A stretch of DNA of 64,000 nt from Antitrichia curtipendula (Eukaryota > Streptophyta > Bryopsida > Hypnales > Leucodontaceae): the NCBI GenBank assembly GCA_951230915.1, contig OX579638.1, positions 31,534,322 through 31,598,321 of the forward strand. Reading direction: 5' to 3'. Positions 12,580-25,610 of this stretch are shown piece after piece. The notes under the pieces are model-generated. The model did not search any database and was not told the DNA's origin. It saw only the letters and a program-made list of their open reading frames with translations. Every line of letters starts with the position of its first letter. The stretch's first letter is position 1. The position numbers and the translations under genes are program-made.

Positions 12580-15500
12580 ATGTCCGATTCTGGCCACCTG
12601 AAGGAATACGTCCATATGTTAAAGTTAGAATTACAAGACGGTCATGTTTGGCACCTTCGACCAGTTCGCTACAGAGCTTATGGGTTGACGTCTCTCGTGA
12701 TGAACGCTTCAATAGAGGTTTTACCTCGCCAGTCAGGCCATTCTACCGTGGATATGCCATGTACTCGACATAGTACTAGAAATTCGCCGGATGGTGCCCA
12801 CGTTGCAATTGCCAATACACCAATTCCACTTCTCCGTGTGAAGCAAGAAGCCTTTGGCCCTGTCATAGATCTCTCTAGCGAGTCTGAGGGAGAGTCTCCT
12901 AGCCAACCAAATATTCCAGCACCGTTGCCTAGTAGAGTTCCAGACGATGTCTTGAGAACAACTTCTAGTGTATACCAGTCATCAACGAGTAGTCCTGCAT
13001 TGTCCACCCATTCTCGCCTACCAACGTATCCTCATAGTGTAGGAACGGTTAGTATTGTTGGGTGTTTACGGGATCTTGCATCAATTCGTAAATCCAAGAA
13101 CGAAATTGCAGCATTAGACTACAATTCACTGAGCCACCATAGAGTACAATATCTTCCCGCCGACTTCGATGGAGACGTAGTATTCGAATTGCCTTCACTT
13201 CGTGTTTCATGTTCATCATCCTCTGGAGGAAATCTACAGGGAATGGATAAAAAGTACGATGGTCATGCTTGGTGTAGGACCATGACAACCAACATTCATA
13301 ACCAAGATGGCTTGAAGTTCAGAAAATCCTCTTGTGCAGGCCATCTGGTGTGTTGCAATTTGGACTGTGCCTACTTGAAGCGGTTCTCAAAACGCAACGA
13401 GACAGAGTGGTGTGGGTATACTCTAGTTCCATTCTATGTTGGCGCTAACCCTCCAAAGAATTCATGTCTTCTGTGCAAGATATGCAAATGTCCACCACAG
13501 TGTCTTAGCATTTGTGATGCTAGGATATATTACATCCATAGTGACACTGCTCTAATGACCCGAGCATGCATTCACTTAAGTAATCATAAGCATCCTATAG
13601 CTTCTGGAACATGCAGAGAGTCTGTAGACAATATTTCCAGTCTTATCGCATGTGAGGTTGCTAAGACTCCGCCTGCCACTAACTCAGCCATTGCCCTTGC
13701 AGCTAGTAAGCAATTTCTAGACAACCACCTGATACACAATGGAGAGGGCCCTAGAGTGATGTTGCAGGGAAAGTTGTTAGAGGATGTCATGGATAAGTTC
13801 CAGAGACTAAGGTCACCAAACATCCGTAATATTACTACGTCGTTCCGTAGGACTGGCAAGAATGGGGTCATAGATAGTATTATGAATATGAAAGGGAATT
13901 TAAAGTTTGAATACATTCATGAGAGTGTGTTCCCTGGACAAGGAAAAGAGAAGGTATATTTGTTTAAGATGTTGGTAGAAGGGCCTGGCAGTGGAGTGGA
14001 CTTGGTAAAGCGCATGCAACCGGGTGGAGACTTAGAAAATGCATGGTTCATGTTTGACCACGTCAAAACGTGTGAAAGATTGGACAACAATGGCATGTCA
14101 CGTTTATGACACAGATTGTAGGAAGGTGATGACAATTGCTGTCTGTGAAATGCAATCTGAAGACACTGAAGTTCAAAGCATCATGTGGAGATTACTAAAT
14201 GATGTCATGAGACGCAACGGTGTGCAAAATCCGAACTTCAAGGGCTTCATGGCAGATAGTGCACAAGCTAATTGGAACGCAGTTTGCATTGTGTATGGAT
14301 CGGGGGATTCCAAAATAGAGATGGAAAACCGTGAGCGAACTTGTCTCTTGCATTGGAGTACTTCATTGCATTGTCATACCCAGAAGCTCATCAAACCCGA
14401 TCTACAACACCAACATCTTTGTCTTTGCAAGTAATATAAAGATTCCAAGACTATGGAGGAAGCTGAAACTCGTTACTTGGCGATTCGTTCTTGGTGGCTT
14501 TCATCTGGAGCAGCCTCACAAGATGCTTTGCGTGAATTGGAGTTGTGGCTAGCATTTTGGCACTTCCGATATCGGCAATGGGGTGGCTTCATGCAAATGG
14601 TATTTTAATTAGTCCCTCATTTTTTTCCACAATATATTCTATAGAAGTGAACTTGCTTTTTATAATGTATGTTTGGAACAAAAATTTACATTTTTTTTCT
14701 TACATACCTAATAGTCTCGTGAATAAAAATGGAATTTTGATTACCATAGGGAGGGTCTTTCCCCTCGGCGCCGAGGGGAAACCTTGCCTCTTAGTAGATA
14801 CGTTAACTTATTAGTCATACAAGAATATCTGTAGTGTGGCTTTCGTTTTCGATTGCAGATTGCAGTTTGATCTGAACTACCCATTTCTTTCCTTCCAGGA
14901 ATTGAATCTCGAGGAGATGGCAGACATGCCATCATGCAACTTATCCGAAACCGTTCATAATAGATGGTTGCAGCAGTCCAGTAATCGCGGTAATGACCTG
15001 TTTGCTGCCACTTGTGATGATTGCATTCGAGCCTTCATGCAAATGACAAAGAACCGAGCATTCCTAAATGGCACAACATCAAGGTCAGGACCATCAAAAG
15101 AAGAGTTGAAGTTACGAGGCGTTAGACGTAGTGGAGACCCAAAGAAGATTGCAGAGGCATTGAATGACCTTCCAAGCTTGATTGATGTTGGAACACGTAT
15201 TCCACATCTGGAAGGCAAAGAGGTGTTTGGTAGTAGCAAACGCAAGCTGGACGTCCCCATTGGTTCGGATGGTGATTCTCATCGTCCGGATAAGCTAAAC
15301 TTCTCTCAGCCTTGGGTGCTAAAATGGTCTATTGGTACATCCACAGCGCCTTCCAATGAAGCAGATATGTTGGTTACCTCTATGAGTGGACCGCACGTCA
15401 CGACTGCAATGGAGAGTGATTGTAACATTTCAAAATGGCATATTGCAAGATTGTCCCATAAATCTAGCTGCAAATGTCACGCCCAACAAAAAGGTACCGA

Positions 15501-16305
15501 CATCCGTTGCGTTGCCAAAATTTCGAAGGGATCTAAAGGCACTCCAGCCCCAACGTATCGTGGTCGGAAGAAACAATATGGTGGAAACAAAAAGATCATG
15601 ACCGACTTCTGGTTTTGTCCAGATGATATTGAACGATGTGTACAAGGCTCTAAGTGTGCTTGGGTAATTGACTGGCCTCAAGTACCAGACGTCTGGCCTG
15701 TATTAAGTGACACATGTTTGACCCGCCACAAAACACTATTGTTGCAAGAAGCAGGCTTTCAACTGCAAGAGAAACCTCCTATGTCACCTTGACGTTTGTT
15801 CACAATGTCAAATGTTTTCAATGTGGTGCTTTACGAAGAACCTAGCCCTTTGCATGCAGATACATATCCATCAACAAGAAGGAGTAAGGCGATTCGACGT
15901 ATTGCAAATGCTCCCACTACAGAGCATCGCAATAAATGGGAGAGTGCTGCTAATGTCAGAGGAATGATCTTGGGGGTAACCATGCTCCCCTTCCCTGGAC
16001 TTGGAGCCATAATCTCCCTTCACTCTGGAATGGAGCCAACGCATAAGGTTTATCGAATCACACTTGGCATGTACTCAAAGTACGCTTGTCCCGATTTTGT
16101 AGACATGGTCGTTTCAGCCATTGGTGGTCGCCATCAATACGTGAATTGCAAACATCTTTACTACTTATTCCGTTATTTTTGCAAAATGAATCCGGTAGAT
16201 GATAAGTTTATACATTCTCCAAGCTTCAGCTTCAATGAAGTGAAGCTCCTTCTTGTTAGGGCTGGTATCATCAAGACTCCCACTGAGAATCTAGAACATG
16301 CCTAG
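12580..16305 (+). pseudogene. Mutator-like (MULE) transposase with SWIM zinc finger, broken
   Basis: ATG at 12580. The N-terminal part has a Ser/Pro-rich region with VIDLSSESEGES, a textbook SUMO-interacting motif, then a Cys/His-rich segment (CCNLDCAYLKRF, CLLCKICKCPPQC) and the transposase core. MADSAQANWNAV followed by RERTCLLHWSTSLHCHTQKL resembles the DDE region of plant MULEs. The C-terminus has a SWIM-type finger (CPDF, then CKHLYYLF, within 15796-16305). Breaks: a +1 A in an A-run near 14064 shifts frame from the 12580 ORF to the 14039 ORF; TAA at about 14431 (CAA in origin?) interrupts LCK-YKDSK; TGA at 15790 (CGA in origin?) separates the last part. An intron-like gap lies at about 14600-14900. 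It ends in TAG at 16303. It is probably not functional as it stands, though a single base error at 14064 cannot be excluded. Confidence 0.7.
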
Positions 16306-17394
16306 AAGAGCCACAGTTTTTGAGTAATTGACATTTGAAAGTAGATGACTCTAGAGAGAAATTAAATATAGAGTTTCAGAAGTATGTATTTTTGTTTGGA
16401 CTAATATTGTATTTGCCGTCGTATCCAATGCAGACCATCCTTTAGTTCAATTTCAATTTCTTGTGCTTTACTTTTTGGCCTTCATAATACATCTTTTTGA
16501 TTTTTTATAACCTAATCCCACACAAAAAACTATACAAATTGTATATAAGCACAGTTATAGGTCAATAATCCTAGTTTTAACGATGACCGGTACACAGTCA
16601 TTTGTCCACGATAATAGGGTGGTATAATTTACTAAAAATAGTATTTTTCAAAAAAAAAATATTGTTTATTTTTAGAAATATTTCTAACATTTTTAAAGAT
16701 TTTTCTTGTTTCAAAATTAACCGCTCGCATAATCCCTGCTCAACGCTCGTGGGCTCCTACTTGCAGGCTCACAATCTAGCACCGCTGAGAAATGCTACAA
16801 TATTTGTGTTCAATTGTAACTCCCCCCAGTGTCTAAAGATGTAATTTCAGCTTGTTATTGCTAGATAAAACTTGCTTAGAAATGAGGTTCATTTTTGCAA
16901 ATGAAAGGTATTAGAGTTAGTTTTAAGCTAGTATATCTAAAATGATATTAGGTTTTAGTTGGATTATAAATTGGTAGGTCTAATAAGGTAGGTTGTTGAA
17001 GTATATTGGTACACTTTAAATTTTCAAAAATTATATATCTTTCTAAACACTATTTTATGCTACAATGCTCTCTCAAAAAGTTTGTTATCCCTTGAATGGG
17101 AAAGGCTTGGATAAACCAACTTGTATGCTTGGCCTTAAAGATCTATCTAGATTTGGAAGTAAAATCTTCTTAGCATTTCATACTATAATGTCATAAGTTC
17201 TTGCCAAATAAATTAGCTCTTGTTTCCATTTTCATTCCAAAATGATGCCTTATTAGTGAAAAAACACTTCACTATCTCTTTTTATTTCTTCAATAATACT
17301 AGACACAACATTTTAGAAGGTTGGTTGGTGGTCAAAATTTAGAAATCACCACCCAAAAAATGCCAACAATGTTTTATGTGGATAGATGGATAGA
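16306..17394. other. AT-rich intergenic, no gene seen
   Basis: No ORF with domain features. A short GGATAGAT microsatellite lies near 17382-17402. Confidence 0.5.
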
Positions 17395-17778
17395 TGGATA
17401 CATAAATACAAATACATTAGATATTAGCATTATCTTATATCATTTAGAATTCCCAAACTTTGAGTCATGGTATAAATGAATATTTGAAGCATGCTTGAAA
17501 AAATTGATCATTTAAAAATGCTTGTGCATAAGTTATAATATACAATGACTAAACTAACTCTCATTATCTTGCTTGGCTTCCTCTCTATATGGCATTTATT
17601 ACTGAATTAGAGGACTCAAATGCCTATTATGAAGAAGTGGCACAATATGTATAAGGTTAGAAAATATCATCCAACCTTGCCATTAAATCCATTAGATCTC
17701 ATCGAATACCTTGTTGAATTATAAAAATATAGAAAACATGTAGTTGGACAAAAAACTATGCCATTTCCTAAGGCATTC

Positions 17779-20594
17779 TGTAGATAGGCTATTATTCTTG
17801 ACATTTTGTCTTTTTTGTTGTATATGTGAGAACCTATTTGGAATAATTTATCCGTTATTTGTTGATTGGTGTTCTTATTTGGCTTTTTTGTGAGTATTTC
17901 ACTTAGTTGGGGGGTCCTTGTCTGAGTCTAGTTTACATTCCAAATAGTAGTCAGGTTGATCATTCGGGAATGTCAATTATGGGTTTGATTCCTTAAGTTA
18001 TATGTAAGTAACATCCAAGTGGGAAATGTCCAGGAACAATTTCAAGTCGGAATGGATCCAGGAATTGACCTGCAAGTTGGGAGTTATTTTGGTTAGGTGG
18101 TTTAGGTGGTTTAGGTGGTTGCTTGTCTCTCTCGAGTTGGATATCCGCATGGTTCGGAGTCCTATTAGGTTGTTGTCTTCATCATTGTGAGGACCACTAT
18201 TTTGGAGAGATTTTGAATTTGTCCAGCTAGTAAGGTTGTTTTTGATGGTCTATATGTATTTGTGTTTCCAAGTTGGTGCTTGAGTGTGTGAGAGTTAATC
18301 CTGCATCATTACAAGGGTAATCCAGGAGTGTGTGGAAGTTTGTGTGTCTGTCGTAGCCGGGATGGAGTGGAGTTAAGCTGAATTTGCAGTCGCACAAAGG
18401 TGTGCCAGATCAGTTCTTGAGTGGGAATTATGGAGATGTATGGAGACTGAGTGAAATCAGGAAATGTGAGAATGAGCAGTATGCAAGAGTCTGATGGAGT
18501 TTAGATTTAAAAAACAATAATGTGTGTGTGTGATGATGCTGGAGGTTTAGATTGAAAGTGAGATTTGTGGCCGAATAGGAACAATCAAGAAAAAAATAAG
18601 AAATGATAAATATGATACTAATGGGAAGTTGAAGGAGAATGACGTCGAGTGAAGGAAGGAATGAGACTTTAAACTGAAGTAAATCAATAAACATTAAGTT
18701 GTAAACGATGATTTTATTCACCAATTCGGTTAATATATGATAAATTCAAATTGAGTTGGTTGTTGCCGTCTGTGATATGTTTGAGGGAGTTATGTGTGTT
18801 TGATTTGACTGGGCATGTATGATGCGTAATAATTTGGAAAGAATGATTTTTATCTGAATTATCAATTTGAGTGTTTAACCCCTAAAGTCCCAATTGTCCC
18901 CTTGAGGGACAAAATGGATTTCGGGCAGGCTCCTATGGGCTCAATATCTTTTGTGATTCTCTGAAATTTTTTGTGAAGATAGAGAATCACATTAGCTTTC
19001 CAAAAATGTAATTTTTATTTCAATCGGTGCCCGGGAGAAAAAGTTATGGCACAAAAAACCCAAATTTTAGTTCGGCAGGCAGAAAAAAATCCTCAAAAAA
19101 ACTTTAAATTAAAAATTTTAAAAAATTATTTCATATAGATTTTATTTTTATTTACACGGGAAGCTTTTATTCATTCCATTTAGATTTGTTATGCAAAAGT
19201 TATGGTCAATCTTATTTTTTAGGCAGTTAGAGCATCTTTTTGAAAAAATAACTTGTAGGACTCATCTTCTGAACTCAATTTTAACAATTTAAAAAATAAA
19301 AAAGTTTCACAAGGTCAAGATTTCTTACTAGAACAATCTCACCGTTGAGATTCTTATATTTCAATTCTATCTTAGAACTATTAATGATTTAAATTTTCCT
19401 TCAATCTTGAACCTACTTCTACTTAATAATTTTTTAATAAGTGAAAACTAAGTGTTTCTTCTTAAATTTTTTTTTTCTAGATTCTCAACTCAATTCTTCA
19501 TTATAAAAAATTAGAAATTCAAAATCATTAGAGCAAAAATTTTAAGTTAAAAAGGTTCAAAGCCAAAAAATGTAGTTGAGCAAGGTACAAAAAACTAGAT
19601 TCCTTCACTTTAAATGCAAATATCTTGCAATCTACATGGTCAAAAAATTTGAAATTTCTTCCACACATTCTTACACTAGTCTAGTACAAGATCCTACGGT
19701 TAAATATGAAAAATAAACATTAAATTAATTTTTTTTCTCTTTGCTCTAGAAATGGCAGTTTTGAGTGTTTTTTGATGAAAAAATGGCCTTGGGACTTTAG
19801 GGGTTAAATATGAAAAATGTCTATCAAGTTGTTCTTAGTTAAGTTTGCAGTGTCGTTGTAGGAATGTCATCTTTTATATGAATTTCAAGTGATCTATGGT
19901 TAGAATGATGTTTGCTAATTTAAGAGAGTTAAGTGTGCTGTGAGTGATGAGAAATCCAATTAGGTGGTAAAGTCTAAGTGTTGGTTTATCTCTAATCTTT
20001 GAATTGTGTCTGCAATTGAGAGTGTGACATCTACCTAATTGGAGTGAGAGTGGAAGTACGGGAAGCAGTTTATTCAGTTACAGTTTAAAAGAGTAAAAAT
20101 GCTAAGAGTGAAAAGAGTGGTTGACTTCTAAGTTAAATAGAAGTGAGTGTAAGTTTTATAAATGTCAAAAGTATTCAAAGCCAAATTGTGAGATGAAGAA
20201 GGTGAATTCCAAGTTGGTGAAGAAAACATTGATGGTTCCCTTGAAAGAAGACAAGGCGCAAGAGTGAAAAGTGACCGAGCCAAGTTGGAAGTTTAAGAGA
20301 CCATCAAATTGTACCTGTGGCAGTCCCAATTGGAGAAAGATTAAAGTGTTAAGAATCCAAATTGGATAATCACTTCACCCTTGTGACCATTAAGAGTGGA
20401 GTGGCAAATTGTGCAATTAGAGTTACTTGTGAGGATAACAAATTTGCATGTGGTTAATGAATTACTTTCTAAATTCTTAGGTTGCAATGCCCATTAGGTA
20501 TTTAAAAGGAATCAATTCTATTTGATAGACCTCCCTGGAACGAATTAAACTATACTTGGTGGAAATTTCCAAATAGGAACCAAGTTTAACTACA
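17779..20594. mobile_element. Putative solo LTR (TG...CA, 5-bp target duplication), interrupted
   Basis: This insertion interrupts the left arm of the inverted repeat exactly between sequences that are contiguous in the right arm. It begins TGTAGATAGG and ends AACTACA (TGTAG/CTACA ends) and is flanked by CATTC at 17774-17778 and 20595-20599. No internal ORF, primer-binding site or second LTR is seen. Removing the nested element at 18875-19807 leaves about 1.9 kb, a plausible solo LTR. It has no coding content. Confidence 0.6.
18875..19807 (-). mobile_element. TTAA-flanked non-autonomous element, copy 1 (933 bp)
   Basis: It is bounded by TTAA on both sides with an inverted terminus, CCCCTAAAGTCCCAA, perfect at both ends. 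It contains no ORF. Read on the minus strand it aligns with the start of copies 2 and 3 (CCCCTAAAG, then CTCAAAACTGCCATTTCTAG against CTCAAGAACTGCCGTTTTTAG), so it lies in the opposite orientation. It sits inside the putative solo LTR, which itself interrupts the inverted-repeat arm, making three nesting levels. Confidence 0.75.
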
Positions 20595-20859
20595 CATTCA
20601 CCTCCTTTTTATTTCTAAAGGAAATAAGGCAATCTTACCTAATTATAGTTATTGAGTTGAAGACACATGTATGCGTATCTTATATATGAATTGCACATTG
20701 CAACATATAAGCCATAATAGTAGTTCTATAGTTCCTAAAAAAAGGCAATATATTTGGATGTATTTTTGTCTTTTGTTAAAGATTATATTTTTTCTTGTAA
20801 AATTCAAATAATTTGAGCCTTAGCCTTGACTTCACGTCCAAATTCGTATTGTAATTTGA

Positions 20860-21640
20860 AGGAAATTCAACCCTCATCCACTAAATTAAATGTTTAAAAA
20901 AATATACCATTTTAACATCAATAAAATTTAATTTTAAATAGAAATGACATTAATCCAACAAATTAAATGGGATTTATAATTCTTCTCCCAAAATATCAAT
21001 TTTTTTTGCTTATATCCATGAATGAATGAAATTTTTTGATAGTGGAATAAATGTAGTTATCCATTCATGATATGGAAAAAATGGTGCAGATAAGCCAAAC
21101 CTATATTAAAATTCCTTTGAAAATTCTTCCTCAAAATTATATGGCATAGCAAAGTGGCAACTGCACCAATCATATTCAAGGTAATAATTGAGTTAATAAA
21201 AATAATTTAGAGCTCATTTAAGAGTGTTTCAACACTGCTTCTTTGGTCCCAATCCCCGTCCCAATCCTACCTAATTCTCAAAATATGATTAATGGAAAGT
21301 TAAAAAATGAGATTTGAAATTTTATAATATGTCCAAAGTCACATATTACTCCAAAATGCCTATATGGTAGTACTTTGGGGGAGTTTTAGTGCAACGGAAG
21401 TGGGACTTGGAGAAGTGGGAAGTGGGACTTGGAGACTAAATTGGGTCAAAGAAAAGTGGTGGCCTAACTTAGCTTCTAAATCTCACTATTGTTTTGAATT
21501 GAAAATTAGAAAAAAACCACCATATAAACCACCCTCATTGGCTAAGATCTGTTCAAAGTAGATTTGATGCAAAAAATGCCCCCAAAACAAGGTTTTGTCC
21601 TTTTTATCCATTTGGAGGGCACTAAAATTCTATATAAATT
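20860..21640. other. AT-rich DNA within the inverted-repeat region
   Basis: This part of the left arm has no clear match in the right arm apart from a weak similarity near 21600-21630 (CCATTTGGAGGGCAC against the reverse complement near 24840). It may be another undefined insertion. No gene seen. Confidence 0.3.
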
Positions 21641-23334
21641 CAATCTTACCAATTGCAATATTATGTTGCTTGGATTTCAAAAAGAAGTATTTTCAATTCT
21701 TCCCAAATGGTAGGTTTCACCTTTCAAATTTTTGGCACAAAAATGTGTAGATTTTAAAACTTGTTACTTTCCATTATATGTTGAAAAAATAAGTTGGAAA
21801 TACAAATGAAATTTCAATAAAAAATATTTTATAGTCATGCTTGGAAAAATTAATTAGTAGGAAAAAATAGAGTATGATTTAAAATACTAAATTGTTAAGA
21901 ATTTAGTTAAGGAATAGAAAACTTCCAATCCAATGGTTGTAATGTTGTAATAAACAATCTACATTCATTGATTTTAATTTTTTCAAAAAAATATTGAAGA
22001 TTGAGTTTAGTACAGGACTTCAAAATTTATATTAGAATAGAGATTATGTATTGCCTACAAACTAAAACTCTTCATAAAATTCATCTTGTTAATCAAAATG
22101 GAATGATTCCAAGCTTTCTACTAAATCTAGGGAACCAATATCAAAATTTCACTTCTTATAAAAGTGATTTTGAAGAAGTTTTTTTTGTTGCCAAGGTTGA
22201 TCGCCGAGCAATGAAAACTACTTATATCATATAATAAATTTTTAATCATATAGTGAAAAGTTATGAAAATTGTTGTACCTTAACCCCTAAAGTTCCATGA
22301 CTATGTTTTCACTGAAAACGCTCAAGAACTGCCGTTTTTAGTACAAGTACCAAATTTTTGAAAAAAGCTTTTTTTTGACTCATGTAACCATAGGATCTTG
22401 TAGTATGCTGACTTGAGAATATGTGGTAAATATTTCAGAAATTTCCACCACGTGGATTGCAAGATATAAGCATTCAAAATCACTGAAATCGTTTTTTGAC
22501 CCCTGCAAAAAACCGGGCAGCTGCACTTCAAAAGCTCACTTTTCTATGAAAAAATGTCCCAAATGGTGGTGCTTTTTTGGATTCTTTTTCCTAAACAAGT
22601 TGGCTACATGTTTGAAAAATTTCACATCATTTGGAATTGTATAACATATAGGAAAAAAATAGTAAGTAGAATGAAGTAGAGAATGATTCAAAATACTAAA
22701 TTGTTAAGAATTTAGATATGAAATTGAAAAATGCCAATCCCAATGGTTGAAATGTTGTATTAAACAATCTACATCCTATGATTTTATTTTTTTCAAAAAA
22801 TATTGAAAATTGAGTAAGATAAAAGACTTCAAAGTTTATTTTAGAGTAGAGATTCCAAAACTGCCCGCAAACTAAAACTCCTCATAACTTTTGACTCATT
22901 GGTCAAAATGGAATGATTCAAAGCTTTCCACGTATAGATAGCTCTGGAAAACCAGTTTCAAATTTTTATTTCTGAAAAAAGTGATTTTTTCTGATCTGAC
23001 CTAACTGCCCGGCTGAGAAAAAAAGTAACATATTAGGCCATAACTTTTGACTCGTATTTCCAAATGTCATAAAATTTAGTTCAAATGAAAGGTACTCCTC
23101 GTCCACAACTTCTATTAAAATTTCAGCCTCAAACTTGTAAATCTCTGGCCACATGTACCTGCCCAAATTTTTTATGTTGCCAAATTCTGCAGGCTGGTCC
23201 TTTAGGGGTTAAAGCTACTCCTTGACCACATTTGGTGTGAAAATGTCAAAGCAAAAAAAAATCGTTCTTAGTGTAGTGAATTGCCCAAAATTGCTTTGTT
23301 GTCAAAAAATGTCGTTTGGTCCTTTAGGGGTTAA
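21640..23334 (+). mobile_element. Older TTAA-family copy, split by copy 2
   Basis: The part at about 21850-22279 is clearly homologous to the interior of copy 2 (for example AAATTGTTAAGAATTTAG, ATGGAATGATTC and AAGTGATTTT). After copy 2, 23213-23334 supplies a second right end finishing GGTCCTTTAGGGGTTAA. Together these are one decayed copy into which copy 2 (22280-23212) inserted at a TTAA. The left end is not recognisable; about 170 bp of the 5' part appears lost or too diverged. Confidence 0.6.
22280..23212 (+). mobile_element. TTAA-flanked non-autonomous element, copy 2 (933 bp)
   Basis: TTAA at 22280-22283 and 23209-23212; termini are CCCCTAAAG at the left and CTTTAGGGG at the right. 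It has no ORF of note. The interior is closely related to copy 3 at 32814-33745 across its length (shared TGGATTGCAAGATATAAGCA, AAATGGAATGATTCAAAGC, CTTTTGACTC). It is inserted in an older member of the same family. Confidence 0.8.
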
Positions 23335-25610
23335 TTGTTATAAAATATTATACAAAAGACAACTTAGGACTAAGAGTTGGGACTTTGACCTTTACACTAA
23401 GAAGTTTCAAATCCTACATTCGATATTTCTTATTCACCCAAGGAAGTTGAGATTTGGCATTGAATTCGAACTTAGAAAATTGGAACTCAAGATGTAGTAT
23501 GAATTGCCTCTTATACATAAGAAAAGATTTAGTTAAAAAAAATTCTCCATGAAAATGTGAAAAATCAAAGTAGCATCTACCATTAATTTTTTTTGGTGAT
23601 TTGAAGTTGTCATATAAAGAACTAGATAGAGTTTAGAGTGTGCGTAGGAAGAACATCTTGTATTCTTTCTTTGAAATTTGTCCATAACTTCTTAAAATTG
23701 ACATTTTAATCTTTTCTTCCTTGTGTTGTGAGGATTGTGTACTTTGACTTATTAGTGTAATCTATTATATTTAATGAAGATTTTTTTCAAACTAATGTAT
23801 TTGACAATTTAATTTGTAGTCTTACTAGTGCTTTTAATTACAACAATCTAGGCTATTATTAAGACCTATGCACCTATCTTCATTTGTTAGTAGCCTCACT
23901 ATGATAAAGATGGTCAAAATATTAGTTGATCCTATTACTCATATTGTATAAATAAATAAACTTAATTGCCCAAAGCTCTAAATGGACAATAAACTTAATT
24001 GCCAAAATTTCAAAATTATTGAAACTTCCATTAAACAACAAATCAAGCCTTTAATGCACCAAGTTAGTATCGAGGTTAGTATTTAGTTTGAAGATTAACT
24101 GAAATTTAACATTGTGAATTAAAATCTATTGAATTAGGACATGTTAAAAGCTCACTACTTCACACATCAATCCATGTTAAAATATTGAAAGAAAATCTTA
24201 CATTAGCAGGGTGATAGGAAGTAAAATAACCCATGTGGTTTAATTTTGATGAGAGTTTTGTAACCATTCATTGTCATAGTCAAGTCAAAATACTATAATA
24301 ATATTTGTAGTTTGTAGTATAAAGTCAGACTTCATTCACGCATAGTAAATAATTTTTTTGAAAAAAAATTATTATTAAAAATATTAAAAATATAGATAAC
24401 TTTCACCTTCTAAAATCCACTGTGATTTGAAATCTCCATGAAAAAATTATGTACAAATTTTAGTGAAAAAATTAAAACAAAATGTTCTTCCTACACACTC
24501 TAAAGTCTAAACTTTGTTTAGTTTTTTATGTGATGGCTTCAAATTGCAAACAAATTTTGATGCTAGATGTTAACTTGATTGCCAACAGTTTTATGGAGAG
24601 AATTTTTTTGAAAATAGATCTTTTTATATATATAAGGAGTGTTTCACACTATGTCCCAATTCTCAACTTTTAAAGTGAGTCCTAGTTCAATGTCAAATCC
24701 CAAATTCTTTGGGTCATAGAAGGTGAGTAAAAAATATGAAACGTGGGGTTTAGAACTCCATAGTGTGGAGGCTAAAGTCCCAACTCTATATCTCAATTTG
24801 TCTTTGTATAGTATTTCATAGCAATTAAGTGCCCCCCAAAATGGATCAAATAGTCAAAATTTTATGTGTGTGTAGACATTATTTGGATATATTTTCGGCT
24901 CTTATTAAAAAATTATTAATTTAATATTATAAAAAATAACTAGTCCTAATATAGACATGAATTCAGGCTAAGGCTCAAAATATTAGAATTTTATAAGAAA
25001 ATGCAATCTTCAACTAGAGACAAAAATATATCCAACTGATGTCTTTGATATGTTGCCTTTTTGTTGGGAAGTACAAAACTACTATTATGGCTTATACTGC
25101 AATATACAATTCATATACAAATTAGGCCTACATGTGTCTTCAATTCAAATACTACAATTAGATAAGATTGCATTACTTTCTATAGAAACAAAGAGGACGT
25201 GAATGCCTTAAGAAATGGCATAACTTTAGCCAACAATATACTTTGTATGTGTATTGAATCAATTATATTAAGCACATATACACACAATTAAGCAAGGCAT
25301 TTAGTGAGCTCCAATGGATTTGATGGCAAGGTTGGATGATATTTTCTAACTTTATGAATATTGTGCTAATTCTTCACAATAGACATTTGAGTCCTCTAAC
25401 CAATAAAAGTGTTCTATAGAGAGGAAACCAAACAAGATGAAGGAATCTAGTTCAGTCATTGAGTATTACGATTCATGCATATGTATTTTTTTTAAATGAT
25501 CAATTTTTTCAATCATACTTCAAGTATCCATTTATACCATGATTTAAAGTTAAGAAGCTCTAATGATGCAAGATAATGTTAGTATCCGATGCATTCATAT
25601 TGGTATGAAA

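Larger units (their letters stand above)
17395..25610. repeat. Large imperfect inverted repeat (fold-back or two opposed copies of one element)
   Basis: The left arm at 17395-17778 continues at about 20600-20850 and 23335-23830. It matches, in reverse complement, the right arm at about 25610-25150, 25150-24950 and 24800-24400. Examples: ATATCATCCAACCTTGCCAT (left, ~17665) against ATGGCAAGGTTGGATGATAT (right, ~25320); GAGTTGGGACTTT (~23360) against AAAGTCCCAACTC (~24775); TTGATCATTTAAA against TTTAAATGATCAA. The left arm is interrupted by the LTR insertion at 17779-20594 and by TTAA-flanked elements around 21640-23334. Identity is moderate, so this is old. It could be a fold-back transposon or two copies of one repeat inserted head to head. 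Confidence 0.6.

Noticed and set aside
18095..18121. TTTAGGTGG repeated three times, telomere-like
   Set aside because: The plant telomere unit is TTTAGGG; this is a short 9-bp simple repeat inside the putative LTR. The CCTAAACCCTAAAC at 8959 is likewise only a telo-box.
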